Assembly: GCA_022410635.1 (NCBI GenBank) | Contig: JAJVDF010000027.1 | Coordinates: forward strand, 2,176,382-2,240,381 | Source: Tretioscincus oriximinensis | Taxonomy: Eukaryota > Chordata > Lepidosauria > Squamata > Gymnophthalmidae | DNA: 64,000 bases | Direction: 5' to 3' | In this document: piece by piece, positions 10,801-21,790 of the stretch | How positions within the stretch are numbered: position 1 is the stretch's first letter | Layout of the letters: the number at the start of each line of letters is the position of its first letter | Translations under genes and position numbers: made by a program | Notes under the pieces: model-generated | What the model was told of the DNA's origin: nothing | The model's input: only the letters and a program-made list of their open reading frames with translations | Database searches by the model: none

Positions 10801-11942
10801 GTGATACTTTCAACAATTGATATAGGAACTATATATATTCATGTATCATAAAGGGCATGAAGATCTGACTAAGCCAACTCTTTCTCTCTGTGCCTATGCC
10901 TGTGTGTGCAAAACAAGGACTCATATAGCACCCATTACCACCACAGATGCTTAATATATATTTTTTTCTTTTAAGGCTAACTGTGATTAATCTCAGATAG
11001 CTATTTAAACTGAATGAGCTTCAGTATTAACTTCAGTACAGTCTTCCTCAGCATACTATGCAATGTTAATCCCTGTTATTATCTCTAGTTTATTCTGTTT
11101 TTTCCTTCGGACAATATTTAGGCCAATTGAGCAAAAGCAAATTGTGCAATGTGATTATCTCTATACTGAAATGCTGTCTATTGTACTGGCTTGTTTGATG
11201 TTTTTTCTTCCCTTGTACCTTTTATATTTGTTATGGCTTTAAGGTAAAAATAATCATTATGTGTCACCCATATTATTTCTTTTTAATCTCTTGGAGATTA
11301 AGTATGTTCATTTAAAAACCCTTTTGATAGCACCTTCACATGCTCAGCTATTTTGCAAAAGCAGTGGAAATAATGAAATTGGGGAGATGCAATTTTCGAT
11401 AAGGCCATTTACACACAACTCCTGTGAGGGCTTGCTAACAAAATATAGCTGGAGATATGCAAGACGTTTGACACACATATCACAAGAATGCAGGGGAGGG
11501 AAAGAAATATTGTAATTGCATGTGGGTTTTGAAGCACTTAAAAATATGCAGTCAGCGAAAGAGCAGTTCAGTTAATGAACCATATTCTTCAGGGACTGGA
11601 TGACTCAGGGGACTCATAATGGGATGCGGAACAGTCTTTCTTCTTGAGGTCACCTGTGCACAGCAAAAGGAAGATCAGCTGTTCAGTCACTGATCTCTTN
11701 CCCTCACCCCATTTCTTGAAAACTGTTCCTTTCTCATTTAACAGGTTTTTTAGAACTCAATCTGCAATCTGCCACAGTAATGGAGAACGTGAGTCTGTAC
11801 TGACAGAAATGGAGTAAAAAAGACAGCAGAGCTAACTAGCCAACACAACAGCAAAGTAATGCAATGTTCCAAGCAGATTTTAATGTCCCTTAAATATCCC
11901 ATCAACTCTGGAAGGAGTAGGAAAATACAGCAGCAACAACAA
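10801..11942. other. Unique DNA, nothing firmly recognised
   Basis: AT-rich, no exon or transposon recognised. A part at about 10975-11130 (runs of ordered non-repetitive AT/GC mix with GATTAATCT and CTTCAGTATTAACTTCAG) might be conserved non-coding DNA; this is speculation. Confidence 0.35.
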
Positions 11943-12050
11943 TCTATTTATTATTTATTTATTTGCTGCCCTTCACCGCTAGGTCTCAGGGCAGAGCATA
12001 ACAATAAAAAGATCAAATATAGAAACCATTAACAATTATTAAAAATATAT
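11943..12050 (-). mobile_element. L2-like LINE 3' tail
   Basis: Starts with TATTTATTATTTATTTATTT and continues GCTGCCCTTCACCGCTAGG and TCTCAGGGCAGAG, the reverse complement of the L2-like end plus AAAT tail. Confidence 0.6.
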
Positions 12051-12234
12051 ACATAGTACATGAAAGTTGCTTCCATACAGTGCTAAATAGTATCCAATAT
12101 GTTAAACTAGGGGGCTGTGCACCTATACGACTGTATGCCAAAATGTCTGTGCAGACATACATGTCTCCCTCCTTGCAGTTCTTAATCCCCCACCCTGAGT
12201 CTGCTCTTATTGTGACTAGAAAATTTGATAAGCA

Positions 12235-13057
12235 AGTTCCTGATGGGAGCCAAGCTTTCTGTGACCAAGCAGGAAAAGGATCTTGGGGTGTTGGTGGACA
12301 ATTCAATGAAAATGTCAACCCAGTGTGCAGTGGCAGCAAGAAAGGTAAATTCCATGTTGGGGATAATTAGGAGGGGAATCGAAAACAAGACAGCAAATGT
12401 TGTTTTGCCTCTTTATAATCTGTGGTGAGGCCACAATTCTGGCCACCACATCTCAAGAGGGACATTTTGGAACTGGAGAAGGTGCAGAAAAAGGCAACAA
12501 AAATGATCAAGGGTCTGGAGCACCTCCCTTGCGAAGTCAGGCTGCAACGTCTGGGCCTCTTCAGCCTTGAAAGGCGACGTCTGAGAGGTGATCTGATTGA
12601 AGTGTACAAAATCATGCATGGGATAGACAGGGTGAATAGAGAAAAATGTTTTCTCTCTCCCACAACACTAGGACCAGGGGCACACCTTAAAACTGTTGGG
12701 TAGAAAAGTGAGAACAGACAAAGGAAAGTATTTTTTCACCCAGAGGGTCATCAGCCTGTGGAATTTACTTCCAGAAGAGATAGTGATAGCTAACAGCTTG
12801 GATAGTTTCAAGACAGGATTAGACAGATTTATGGACACNAAGGATATAAATGGATACTAGGATGGATGTCTGGATGTTGCCTCTAGGATGGAGCACAGGC
12901 AGGACTCCTGAAATACCATTTGCAGGGAGTCATGAACAGGAGCATATTTTGGTTTCCTCTGTTCGGACTGCCCAGGTGCATCTGGTGGGCCTCTGTGTGA
13001 CACAAAATGCTGGACTTGATGGGCTTTCCCATAGGCTCTTCTTATGTTCTTATGTTC
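12235..13057 (+). mobile_element. CR1 LINE, 5'-truncated copy with ORF2 C-terminus
   Basis: This is the longest CR1 copy in the window. A frame to 12428 reads EKDLGVLVDNSMKMSTQC, a hallmark of the CR1 ORF2 C-terminal region. After a frameshift near 12420 the next frame (to 12703) contains KATKMIKGLEHLP and SLERRRLRGDLIEVYK, also classic CR1 text. The coding remnant continues (CAGAGGGTCATCAGCCTGTG) to a 3' UTR with ACCATTTGCAGGGAGTCATG and ends in TTATGTTCTTATGTTCTTA, the 8-bp tail repeat. The reverse transcriptase core is missing and the frame is broken, so it cannot move on its own. Confidence 0.9.
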
Positions 13058-13214
13058 TTAAGCAGGACAGGAATATCAATAGGAGAAAATAGGAGAAAAA
13101 CAGGACTGAAGCTTAAGAGAAGCTGAGACTCATGGAGTTGCAGTTACCCCAAAGAACACTTCCAAAACATTATCTCCCATAAAAATATGGACAACGTCTT
13201 GCTAAATAAAGTAA

Positions 13215-13490
13215 CTTCCAGATTGGCCTAACGGCCTGGTGGTTGCCCCCAATCTTGGAATAGTCTCCCCCTTGTGGTGTATCTGTCATCATCTTTGTAT
13301 TGTTTTAGAAAATCTTTGAAGATGCCTAGCCTTTGGCTGAAGAAATATCATTTTTGTCCCCAATTTTAGATATTGTTTTTATACTATTTTTAATTGGTTA
13401 ATTTTTATTGATGTTTTACTCTTGGCTGCCCTGAGATCTTTGGGTATAGGGTAGGGTATAAGTACAAATAAACAAAATAAATAAATGCTT
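13215..13490 (+). mobile_element. L2-like LINE 3' end
   Basis: Has the block order GGAATAGTCTCCCCC, ATCTTTGAAGATGCC, GCTGAAGAAATATCATTTTT, GCTGCCCTGAGATCTTTGGG and an AAATAAAT-type tail. It lies shortly downstream of the CR1 copy in the same orientation. Confidence 0.8.
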
Positions 13491-14514
13491 ACGTTTGGTA
13501 ACCTTACCATGATTCACATTTATGCTTTGCTGTGTGATTCCTACAATGACTTCTGGAACTTTCAGTTTCTTCTCCTGTGTGGGGGATGGAGGAGAAGCTC
13601 AGGGATGATCCAGCAGGTTCATTCATGTTTGGGCACCTTCCAGGTATGCTTTCATTCTAATGAATGGACAGGAATGTTGATGCTGAGCGAAGAGGCTTTG
13701 CTGTAGCAGCATTTCTCTGAGAATTGGGAAAGCCACAAAGCACAAGGCATTTGTCTGCCACATCAGTAATTTCTGTGACAACTCCTTACCTCCCTAGTCA
13801 GATTCTGCCTGCATCCAAGGCCTAATAAGGATAAAAATAGTTCCTCCTTATTCTGTCATTGATCACTTAATTAATATTTCCTCAACTAAAATGTATGAGA
13901 TTCCTTGTATGTGTCACCTATGGAGACATGTAGGGTGGCTTTCACTGCTTTTGACCGTATTCACTGCCTCACAAACTCTATGAAGCATGAATATAATTCC
14001 TAGACCAATAGCATTAAGTTGTACTTTTAAAAATAGTAACTAACAATGGTGGTTGAATAAAAATAATTGACATTGTTCTTCAAAATTATTCTTGAAAGTC
14101 AACACATCTCAGGAGACATCATAAGACATTGTAAAAGGATATATTGTGGGCATTAAGGGAGTTTTATGTTTGAATCTGCTCCAGATTCAAATGTTGCATG
14201 CACATGTGATTTATGTCAGTGCCTCCCCAAGCATTTAATGACAGCATAATTCCTACAGCTAGATTAGTTAATTTCTTTAACAATCAAAATGCAAAACCGA
14301 AACTGGATTCATTCTATAGTACCCAAAGTAGTAGTTGAAGCAAGCAATGATAAATGCAAAAACTGTACAAATCTAAAATCACAGAATAATGTTTAGCAAT
14401 TTGCCCTTCAGATCAATACTAGGAGTAATTAAAAATGAAATGGAAGATAAGTTGGCCAACATCATTGTGCTTCTTTATACATTTGCTAGCAAATAAGCCT
14501 GGTTTGACCACCAG
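13491..14514. other. Unique DNA, nothing recognised
   Basis: No exon chain or transposon signature was found. Individual frames have no recognisable family. Confidence 0.4.
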
Positions 14515-14960
14515 AGGTAATCACAGAAGGAAACTCAGCAGCTGCGGCCACCTCATTTCGACTTTGGCAGGCACTGCCCGTATTTTTGGGTACTGCTGTG
14601 GGCACAGCTCTGGTTGCCAAATCATGCCCATAGCTGAGTTAAAAATGTAGGCAAAGACTGCAAAAGCTGGGTGAAATGTCTTGGTGGCTTAAACCCCTTC
14701 ATCCTTTGCCCATAAACAACTGCAGGCGAAGGCTGCCAAAGCTGGGGTGAGACAATAGCTAGAAATGGGAGCTTTGGCAGATAAACCTGCCCGTGGCAAT
14801 TTTGGTCAAAATGCAGGTGAAGGCAGCCAAAGTAAAAAAAAGACTGCCAGAGCCACTGAGTAGCTCCAGCCATCTCCCTTCTTTGCATGGGTAAGCAAAG
14901 CAACTGCTTGCCTGGCCCCATGCAAAGAAGGGACGAAACCTCATCACCTAGGTAAAATGC
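14515..14960. repeat. Unclassified repeat-like block with a perfect 17-bp hairpin
   Basis: Contains diverged recurrences of a phrase like AGGCGAAGGCTGCCAAAGC (near 14651, 14725 and 14815). TCCCTTCTTTGCATGGG (14875-14891) and its exact reverse complement (14917-14933) flank a 25-nt loop. Higher GC than the neighbours supports an inserted element. The family is unknown to me; open frames on the minus strand read through it but look random. Confidence 0.45.
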
Positions 14961-15119
14961 CAAGGAAACTGGAAGTGTTGTCTCTGCCTTTCCCTTGGGG
15001 CTGTCATGTTACTCTGTCATGTCGCTCTGGCAGGATGATGTCACATCACTCTGCCTGGAGTGACGATCAATAACAATGATTTTAATATATGTACAGGTGG
15101 CAATACCACATTTGGAATG

Positions 15120-15420
15120 CCTGATTGAAGTCTCAGATTGATTAACACCTCAGATTATTGTGGAATATGAAAAGGTGCAGAAACCAGTATGCAGCATCTA
15201 GCTTTCTTCAGTTTTGAAAGATGGCATTTAAGAAAATTATTTTTTCTAGCACATAACATTGGAACTAGGAGGTAATCTGTGAAGCTGATGGATAGAGAGT
15301 TAGGCATACGATAATGACATTTTTTTTTCATTCAAAGAAATGAAATCAGCCTACAAAATATCAAAAGGATGGTAATAGCAATTAGATAGCTTTGAGGCAG
15401 CATCCAGACAGATAAGTAAT
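15120..15420 (+). mobile_element. Old CR1 LINE remnant
   Basis: Diverged but collinear with the copy at 12235-13057: GAAAAGGTGCAGAAACCAG, CTTTCTTCAGTTTTGAAAG with a following ATGGCATTTAAGA (from the LFSLEKRRLRG segment), and AGATAGCTTTGAGGCAGCATC. The tail is lost. Confidence 0.55.
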
Positions 15421-15740
15421 ATGCATTTGCCTCACAGTGTTGTTAGATAAATCAACACATTTCATATTTTAGGGTTGATAATCTGGATTATCAGTTTATT
15501 GGGAAAACCAGCTGTTGAACATTGTTATTGCAAAAGCTTTTGACGTGTGGATAATTCTTGCAAGAAACTGTATGTGTAAAAGGTGAAGGAATTATGTGCA
15601 CATAATTGACAGAATTATCAGGAAATTTCAGAATAAATAAATGTTATGTGGATACAGCTCAAGAAAGGATTAGACCGATTCATGAAGGGCAAGTGTATTT
15701 ATGCCTAGTAAAAACAGTGCTTAGATTGAGCAGGTTTTCA

Positions 15741-15850
15741 CTGTTTTTTATACTTTTGATTGGATTATTGGTGTTTTTATGACTATTGTGATATGTCCTG
15801 GGATCACTTGATGAGGGGCGGGATACAAATGTAATAATAAAATTGACAAG
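15741..15850 (+). mobile_element. L2-like LINE or SINE 3' tail, variant
   Basis: GTTTTTATGACTATTGTGAT, CCTGGGATCACTTGATGAGG, GGGCGGGATACAAATGTAAT then an AATAAT-rich tail. This resembles another L2 subfamily end than the copies at 13215 and 20820. Confidence 0.5.
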
Positions 15851-16738
15851 TAATAATAATATATAGATAATAATAAATAAATAAGTACAGCATCCAGGAT
15901 TGAACATTATGTGATGTTTTGGGAGTAAGTGAATGTATTTTCTGTTTGAATGTCCAGAAGCAACTGAAGGGCCACAAAGAAGCCATATTGTCCAGCTACC
16001 TAGCACACTTTGCTATAAAGGCAGAGCAAGATACAAATCATAGAGCTCTAAATCTGAACCACCAATGTGTTAGCAGGTCTAATCCAGTTCTGATTTATGG
16101 GAAGATTTATCCACATAATTATGGAGAGATTTATTCATATATTATTGCTCCACTAAAATAGAGATCCACTGAGGACAGGAGTTCAGGAATTGATGCAAAC
16201 TTTGGAGGTAATGTGGGACGCAGCTGGAATGAGTTTCACTGTGTAGATGTTAAAACTGAGATCAATCCATTCTAGCATTGGAATGGATCATTTTGTTCCA
16301 GATCACCTATTCTGGATCTTCAATTTTGAGTCCAGAAAGGCTTTTTGATTTCTTTGATTTCTTGGTGCTCTTAATCTGGATGATTGCTGCAATTGAGCAG
16401 AACTTTCCAAAATGTGCAATTTACTGTACGATCCCTTCACTCTTGAGCAATCTACTCATTCAGGAACTACCAAGTTCAAAAATGTCAGGTACAGCCCAAG
16501 GGCATGTAATATGTAAATGTGACCTTTAATGCAATTTGCAAATCCTAACTCTTGAGCAGAACACTTTGCCAAAGGAAGGGGAGAAATCCTGCTACTGTAT
16601 TGAAAGATGATTTGCCTGCAGAAAGAGGAAACCAAAAGGATTCTTACTGTGGCAATAAGTATTTTTTTTCTCCTGTGATAAACTGCTGCTCATACAGCTG
16701 GAGTTAGTCATAATTCTGATGACATCGAGAGAAAAACA
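15851..16738. other. Unique DNA, nothing recognised
   Basis: No repeat or exon signature; frames at 15919-16161 and 16278-16529 show no family resemblance. Confidence 0.4.
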
Positions 16739-16739
16739 C

Positions 16740-16994
16740 ACCTTTTTCTTTTTCTCTACAATCGTAATGTCCGGAGTGACTTTCGATCAGTCTGCAACCT
16801 GAAGTTCCATAGTAGTTTTGCCTGTTCATTTTCAACAACTTATGGCTTATGATCCCACCAATTNTTTGCCACTGGTGGGATCATAAGCCAGAAAAAGTTG
16901 TTGAAAATGAACAGGCAAACTACTATTGGACTTCAGGTTGCAGATTGATCGAAAGTTACTCCGGACATTACGATTATAGAGAAAAAGAAAAATA
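16740..16994. repeat. Large foldback (about 125-bp inverted arms) inside an R4-like LINE
   Basis: The arm at 16740-16863 is the reverse complement, with scattered mismatches and small indels, of the arm at about 16866-16994. A single N sits at the centre (16864). Both arms carry the same LINE coding text (VVENEQA in the plus-strand arm). It could be a biological inverted duplication or a wrongly joined contig end. Confidence 0.8.
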
Positions 16995-17345
16995 ATTTGT
17001 GGATTGTAGATATTGNAATTCTGGGGGATAGTAGAATCGAGGAGAAACAGTTGGAGAAAATGACCAGATACAAGGACTTGAGAATCGAACTTCAGCGACT
17101 CTGGCGTAGACCAGTAAAAGTGGTACCAGTGGTCCTTGGCACACTGGGTGCAGTGCCGAAACATCTCAGTGGGCATTTCAAAAGGCCTCTTTATTGGGAT
17201 CTGCCCGCATCATCCGAAAATACATCACACAGTCCTAGACACTTGGGAAGTGTTCGATTAGTGATAGATTATACGAAATCCAGCATATTGATCTCATTTG
17301 CTGTGTTATTGTTGTTAAATTAATAATAATAATAATAATAATAAT
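16866..17345 (+). mobile_element. R4/Dong-like non-LTR retrotransposon 3' end
   Basis: The coding remnant reads PEKVVENEQANYYW, then after a frameshift IVDIXILGDSRIEEKQLEK, then RYKDLRIELQRLWRRPVKV and VVPVVLGTLGAVPKHL. This order matches the C-terminal restriction-like endonuclease region of R4/Dong-type LINEs, in which a D...PGD motif and a VxPVVxGxLG motif are usual. The element ends in a (TAA)n tail at about 17321-17345, again typical. Stops and a frameshift show it is dead; the 5' part is missing. Confidence 0.75.
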
Positions 17346-18660
17346 ATACAGATCTATACTTTGTAAAATGTTTTCTTATTGATTAAAATTAAATTATTGT
17401 TACAACCTCCAGTCACAACTGAAGATGTACAAAATTTGTGTTTGAAATATTCATGTTTCAAATGTTCACAAGTTAAATGAACACACAGGTGTTGTTAGAA
17501 GATCCAGAAACCCAATTGAACTGAAATGTTTTCCACTTGATCAAATGTTAGCTCAAACAATTTATGGTTTTTCTATTGAAAGATGCTTTTTCCAACCAAA
17601 TTGGGGTGTTTGGTTGGTTTTTTTTGAGGGGGGGGATGTATTTTGAATGTAAAACGCTAAGTGTTCAATTAAATGGTTTGCTGGTGAATTGACCAAATGG
17701 ATGTTTGATTCAATATTAAACTGAAACACATATCCTTAGTCACTGCACATTGTTTTCTTACAGCTTTGCAGGCCTGATACACAATCACTGCCTTAAAGAG
17801 CAACTTGAAAATGTAACAGGATCCTATTTCATGAACTTCAATTTTGCTTCCAGTTTCACCAGTAATTTTGCTTACTTCCTCAAGAGCAGGAAACTTTTAA
17901 TGAATGGCAGCTTCACAGGGAGGAGAAAGAAATTGACTAAGGAAGCAGAAGTTGTGTGCTGCAAACCAGCTGAGAACTTTGGAGCTGTCATCGCCAAACT
18001 ATTCATCTGGCTTCTTTAATTGATGCCTCTTTCCTCCTGGAGCAAGCTGTCATTCACCTGAAGTTCCATGTTCTTGACAAGACAGGTAACATTAAATAGG
18101 CAATACTTTTTCCCAGTTCCCACATGTTGTGACATTGAATTCTGTCTCCCCACCCCTCCACCCTGAAAAGTTTATTTTTATTTTGGGGGGCTTCATTTTT
18201 TAGAAGATCCTAAACAGGCAATCCAGCCTTTTCGGTGGAGAACACTCTTAAGAAAAACCTTGATCTGTGAGGTACATTTTTTTCTGGATTGAATACCCCC
18301 AGTAACTGCATTTTCACTGATTTCCTTTTTTCTTCCCCCCTCTCTCTTAGCTTATCCACATTATTCAAATGTTGCTGTCAAGGTAGCATAAAGATGCCAA
18401 TTATCATGTGACATTCACCCTCCAGTGAAAATCCCAAGCCAAGTGCTCCTTGACTTATTGGTGCTGGCACCCTTTATAAAGAAGTAAATTGTTCCAGAGA
18501 CAAGATGATAAGAAAGTGCACCTAAGGTGGAAGCAACCAAGTGAGAAGGTCAGCATTTTTGTCTCTGTTTTAAGAAGGTCTGGCTTATACATTTCTCCCA
18601 CTCTCTTGTTGACCTACAAAAATGGACTGACTTACCTCAATCGGACTATGTATTTGATCC
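17346..18660. other. Unique DNA, nothing recognised
   Basis: Contains a short T-run and G-run near 17619-17636. The frame at 17750-18019 has no recognisable family and no splice context I trust. Confidence 0.4.
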
Positions 18661-18811
18661 TATATGCATTCCAGACTATACCCAGGGTAGGAAATAAGAC
18701 ATGAGTTCCATTTGGATTTTTNAAAAAATATTTTGATGAGATTATATGCATTCCAAACTATNCCCAGGGTAGGAAATAAGAGTTCCACTTGGTTTTAAAA
18801 ATATTTTGATG
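18661..18811. repeat. Imperfect tandem duplication with N positions
   Basis: The segment starting TATATGCATTCCAGACTATA (18661) recurs from 18743 as TATATGCATTCCAAACTATN, followed in both by CCCAGGGTAGGAAATAAG and an A/T run with ATATTTTGATGA. The copies differ by a 4-bp gap and substitutions. N at 18722 and 18762 raise the chance of an assembly effect. Confidence 0.7.
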
Positions 18812-20819
18812 AAATTTCATTCTACATAATTTTATCTCAAAACAAAACATGGTCATGTTTTTCATCAGCTGACAATGTCAACTCCTTTAAAGCGTTTTTG
18901 TGTCCTTGTTAATTGAGTGGTAGGAGAAATGAACAGGTATAATATTGCCTGCCTGTCCTATTTGTCTCTGACACTAAGAAGCCTGGTTAACTTAACAAAG
19001 GCTTTATTCAGGGCAGTAAGAGATATGTAAAACAAATAAATCACAGAATGAAAAGTCACTCATTCCAAAAGCAAGGAGAGTTCAATATTAGTATGTGGAA
19101 TTTGCAGAAGAATTCCAACTTACCTTAATTATGATTGACAATTAGCATGCATTAAGGGCCCTTCAAAGAAAAACAATGGTGTGGCTCTATGATTAAGGCC
19201 TACAAAATCTCAGGAAGCAATGTGAAGTGGGACATTGGACGGCTAGGATTGTGGATATCCAGGTGCTGGAAATTCCAAGTCACTAGATGCTTGGATACCT
19301 GTGTGGATGGTGCCTCCATGATGCGTATATCTCTTAAGAAGGTATGCAAAACCTGCCAGGACTGATACATTATAGCAACATTATACTTATTTACATTTAT
19401 ACCCTGCCCTATCCCCAAATGAATGCTATTATGGCATTCAATAGGGATACTACAAACATATNAAATATGGTATTATCAGGTCAGATCAAGGGTTTTCTTA
19501 ACTGAACATAACTATGCTTTCCTACTTTTTACAGAACTTGAGAGGTTTAAAACATGCATTATTACTAACACAAAAGAGACAGTGCCAAGCTAGACAATTG
19601 TACAGGTCTAAGTTAATGTTTTTCCAGTTTTTTCTTTTAATAAAGAATTCTCTGTATCGCTGTCTTCTATGTATGCTCATAGAACAAAATGATTGACATG
19701 CCTATGAAGAAGAAACTTGATGGAGTCCCACCTGCATTTTCTTGTGTTCTGCTGCCACAACAACAACCAAAAAGGTGTTTGGCATCTTGGGATGCTGTCT
19801 AGCCTCATCCACTGCAGCCAAGTCATTGTGAATCACAAGAAGCAACAATAACAAAAGCATCAGCCTTTGTAATTGGTTCAAGACAGTATCCTGAGTGGAG
19901 GGGATTAAAAGCAGTGAAGCGAAACCAGTCACCGAATCCAAAGTAACAAGCATCCAGCATCACATTAGCAACCAAGACAACATTAATTATTTAACCACAG
20001 CATTCAGGACAATTTAACCACAGTGGCTAGAGCACAAAGCTAGCTGTAATTTTTCACAAACAGAATGGAGTTCTCAGCATTAACTATATATATATAAAAG
20101 AGCCAAGAAATGGAAAGAGAGAGGGGGGGGGGGGGACCCAGCCTCTCCGGGAGGTTCTGTATTCACATTTGCAGAGAACACAAATGGAAAGTGTTCATTT
20201 TCTGTATTTGTTGCTGTTACGTGATTCAATAAGGGAAGGCGAACTATTTCATTACCAGCCAATTTATGTAGTGTGACAGGCTGACACAGTTTGGTTTGCC
20301 ATCTGTGAAAGACAAATAACAAGCTACTTTGAAATTTTCAAGTCAAAAGGGAAAGCCAAACTTCAGCCTCCAGGCTTCTCTCGCCTTACAATGGTGCACA
20401 CAGCCATGCCGCTACCAAGACCTCTACATATTATTTTACAAGACTNCATGTTTTTACATATGTATCTGTGCCTCTTCTCTGACAGGTTTTTTTTTTTAAT
20501 TATTATTTATAACTTATACGTGAAGTGATTATAGCATCTCCTAACATTGTCTTGCCCAGTGCCTTTTTTTCCTAGTGGTGCAAGGAAAAAAACAATCTAT
20601 TGCTAGGACTACAGGAAATGAAATCCCTTCAGGTCTTAGTGTTTGGTGTATCTTACATTTTAATGTTGAGAGGGGTTTTTTTAATCTCAAACCTTGGTAG
20701 TCAATTTAAAGTAGAGAGACCATCAGATTGTGTAGGAGGCAGTGTTGGAGAGACCCAGCTTATATCCATTGCTTGGCTAGTAACTTGGTGAGTTACGTAT
20801 CTTGTTGTCCATATGCTGT
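18812..20819. other. Mostly unique DNA with simple repeats
   Basis: Includes a short minus-strand L2-like scrap near 19385-19425 (TTATACCCTGCCCTATCCCC), a (TA)n patch at 20083-20097 and a 13-G run at about 20123-20135. No gene was recognised. Confidence 0.45.
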
Positions 20820-21340
20820 TCTTAACTGGAACTGACCGGAATTGCTGGCTGGACACACATCATGCCGGTCTTGAAAGAGCTGTACTGGCTGCCAATCCAC
20901 TACCGAGCACAATTCAACGTTAACTTATAAGGCCCTAAATAACATGGCCACCAAATATCTAAAGGAACGCCTTATCCCATACCAACCTTCCCATGCCTTA
21001 AGATCTGCAGTGGAGGCCCTCCTGGTTGTACCACCCCTTTCAACAGCCAGTGGAGTGGGAACTCGGGGTAGATCCTTCCCGGGGGTGCCCCCAGTCTTTG
21101 GAATAGTCTCCCCCTCGAGGTGTGTCTGTCATCATCATTGTATGNTTTTAGAAGATTCTTGAAGAAGCACCTCTTTCCCCTGGCCTTTCACTGAAGAGAA
21201 TGTTCATTTTTGTCCCCACTTTTAGATATTATTTTTTACTGTTTTTAATTTGTTAATTTTGTGTTGATATTTTACTGTTCGCTGGCCTGAGACCCTCAGG
21301 TATGGGGTGGGATATAAATATAAATAAATAAATAAGTGAA
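20820..21340 (+). mobile_element. L2-like LINE 3' part with ORF2 end
   Basis: Coding remnants read PVLKELYWLPIHYRAQFNV and, in the frame from 20944, MATKYLKERLIPYQPSHALR, which match the typical L2-clade C-terminus (xLHWLPVxxRxxYK...LxPYxPxRxLRS). It continues through CTTTGGAATAGTCTCCCCC and ends with CTGAGACCCTCAGGTATGG, GGTGGGATATAAAT and an (AAAT)n tail. Frameshifts are present. This is the longest L2 piece in the window. Confidence 0.8.
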
Positions 21341-21454
21341 ACAGAGGTGAATGTATGTGTGTGGTATTTTATTCTGCCAGATAGCGGGCAGAGGGATGGA
21401 TAGAGAGATATACTTTAATATATATTTTATATTATTTATGTTTTTTATTCTTGT

Positions 21455-21790
21455 GACCTAGATATGAATATAAAAGGGCCATGCTGAGTCAAACCACATC
21501 CTTCAGCATTGTATTGCACACAGTGGTGCATCAATTGTACCNGGGAACTCCCAGAGAAGGCCAATCCTTACCTACACTTGGCTCTTTGCAAATAACATTT
21601 AGAATAATCCTACCCATCCCTTCATCCTGATTGCATTACCTAGACACCCATTCTAGCAGGCATTGATTCACTTGGTCTTTGTGAATTTGTCTAAACTCCT
21701 CTTTAAGCCATCCAAGCTGGCTGCTGTCACCTCCTCTTCTGGAAGTAAATTCTATAGGCCAGTGAACTGCAGGATATAAATACTAAAAAA
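21455..21790 (-). mobile_element. Old CR1 LINE 3' end
   Basis: Reverse-strand copy with AAAAGGGCCATGCTGAGTCA, then CCATCCAAGCTGGCTGCTGT and CTCCTCTTCTGGAAGTAAAT, parallel to the 6212-6600 copy (CTTCAGGAAGTAAATTCCAC). The 8-bp tail has decayed. Confidence 0.6.

Noticed and set aside
12422..12703. A host gene with a KATKMIKGLEHLP protein
   Set aside because: The translation is the CR1 ORF2 C-terminus, broken by a frameshift and followed by the CR1 3' UTR and tail.
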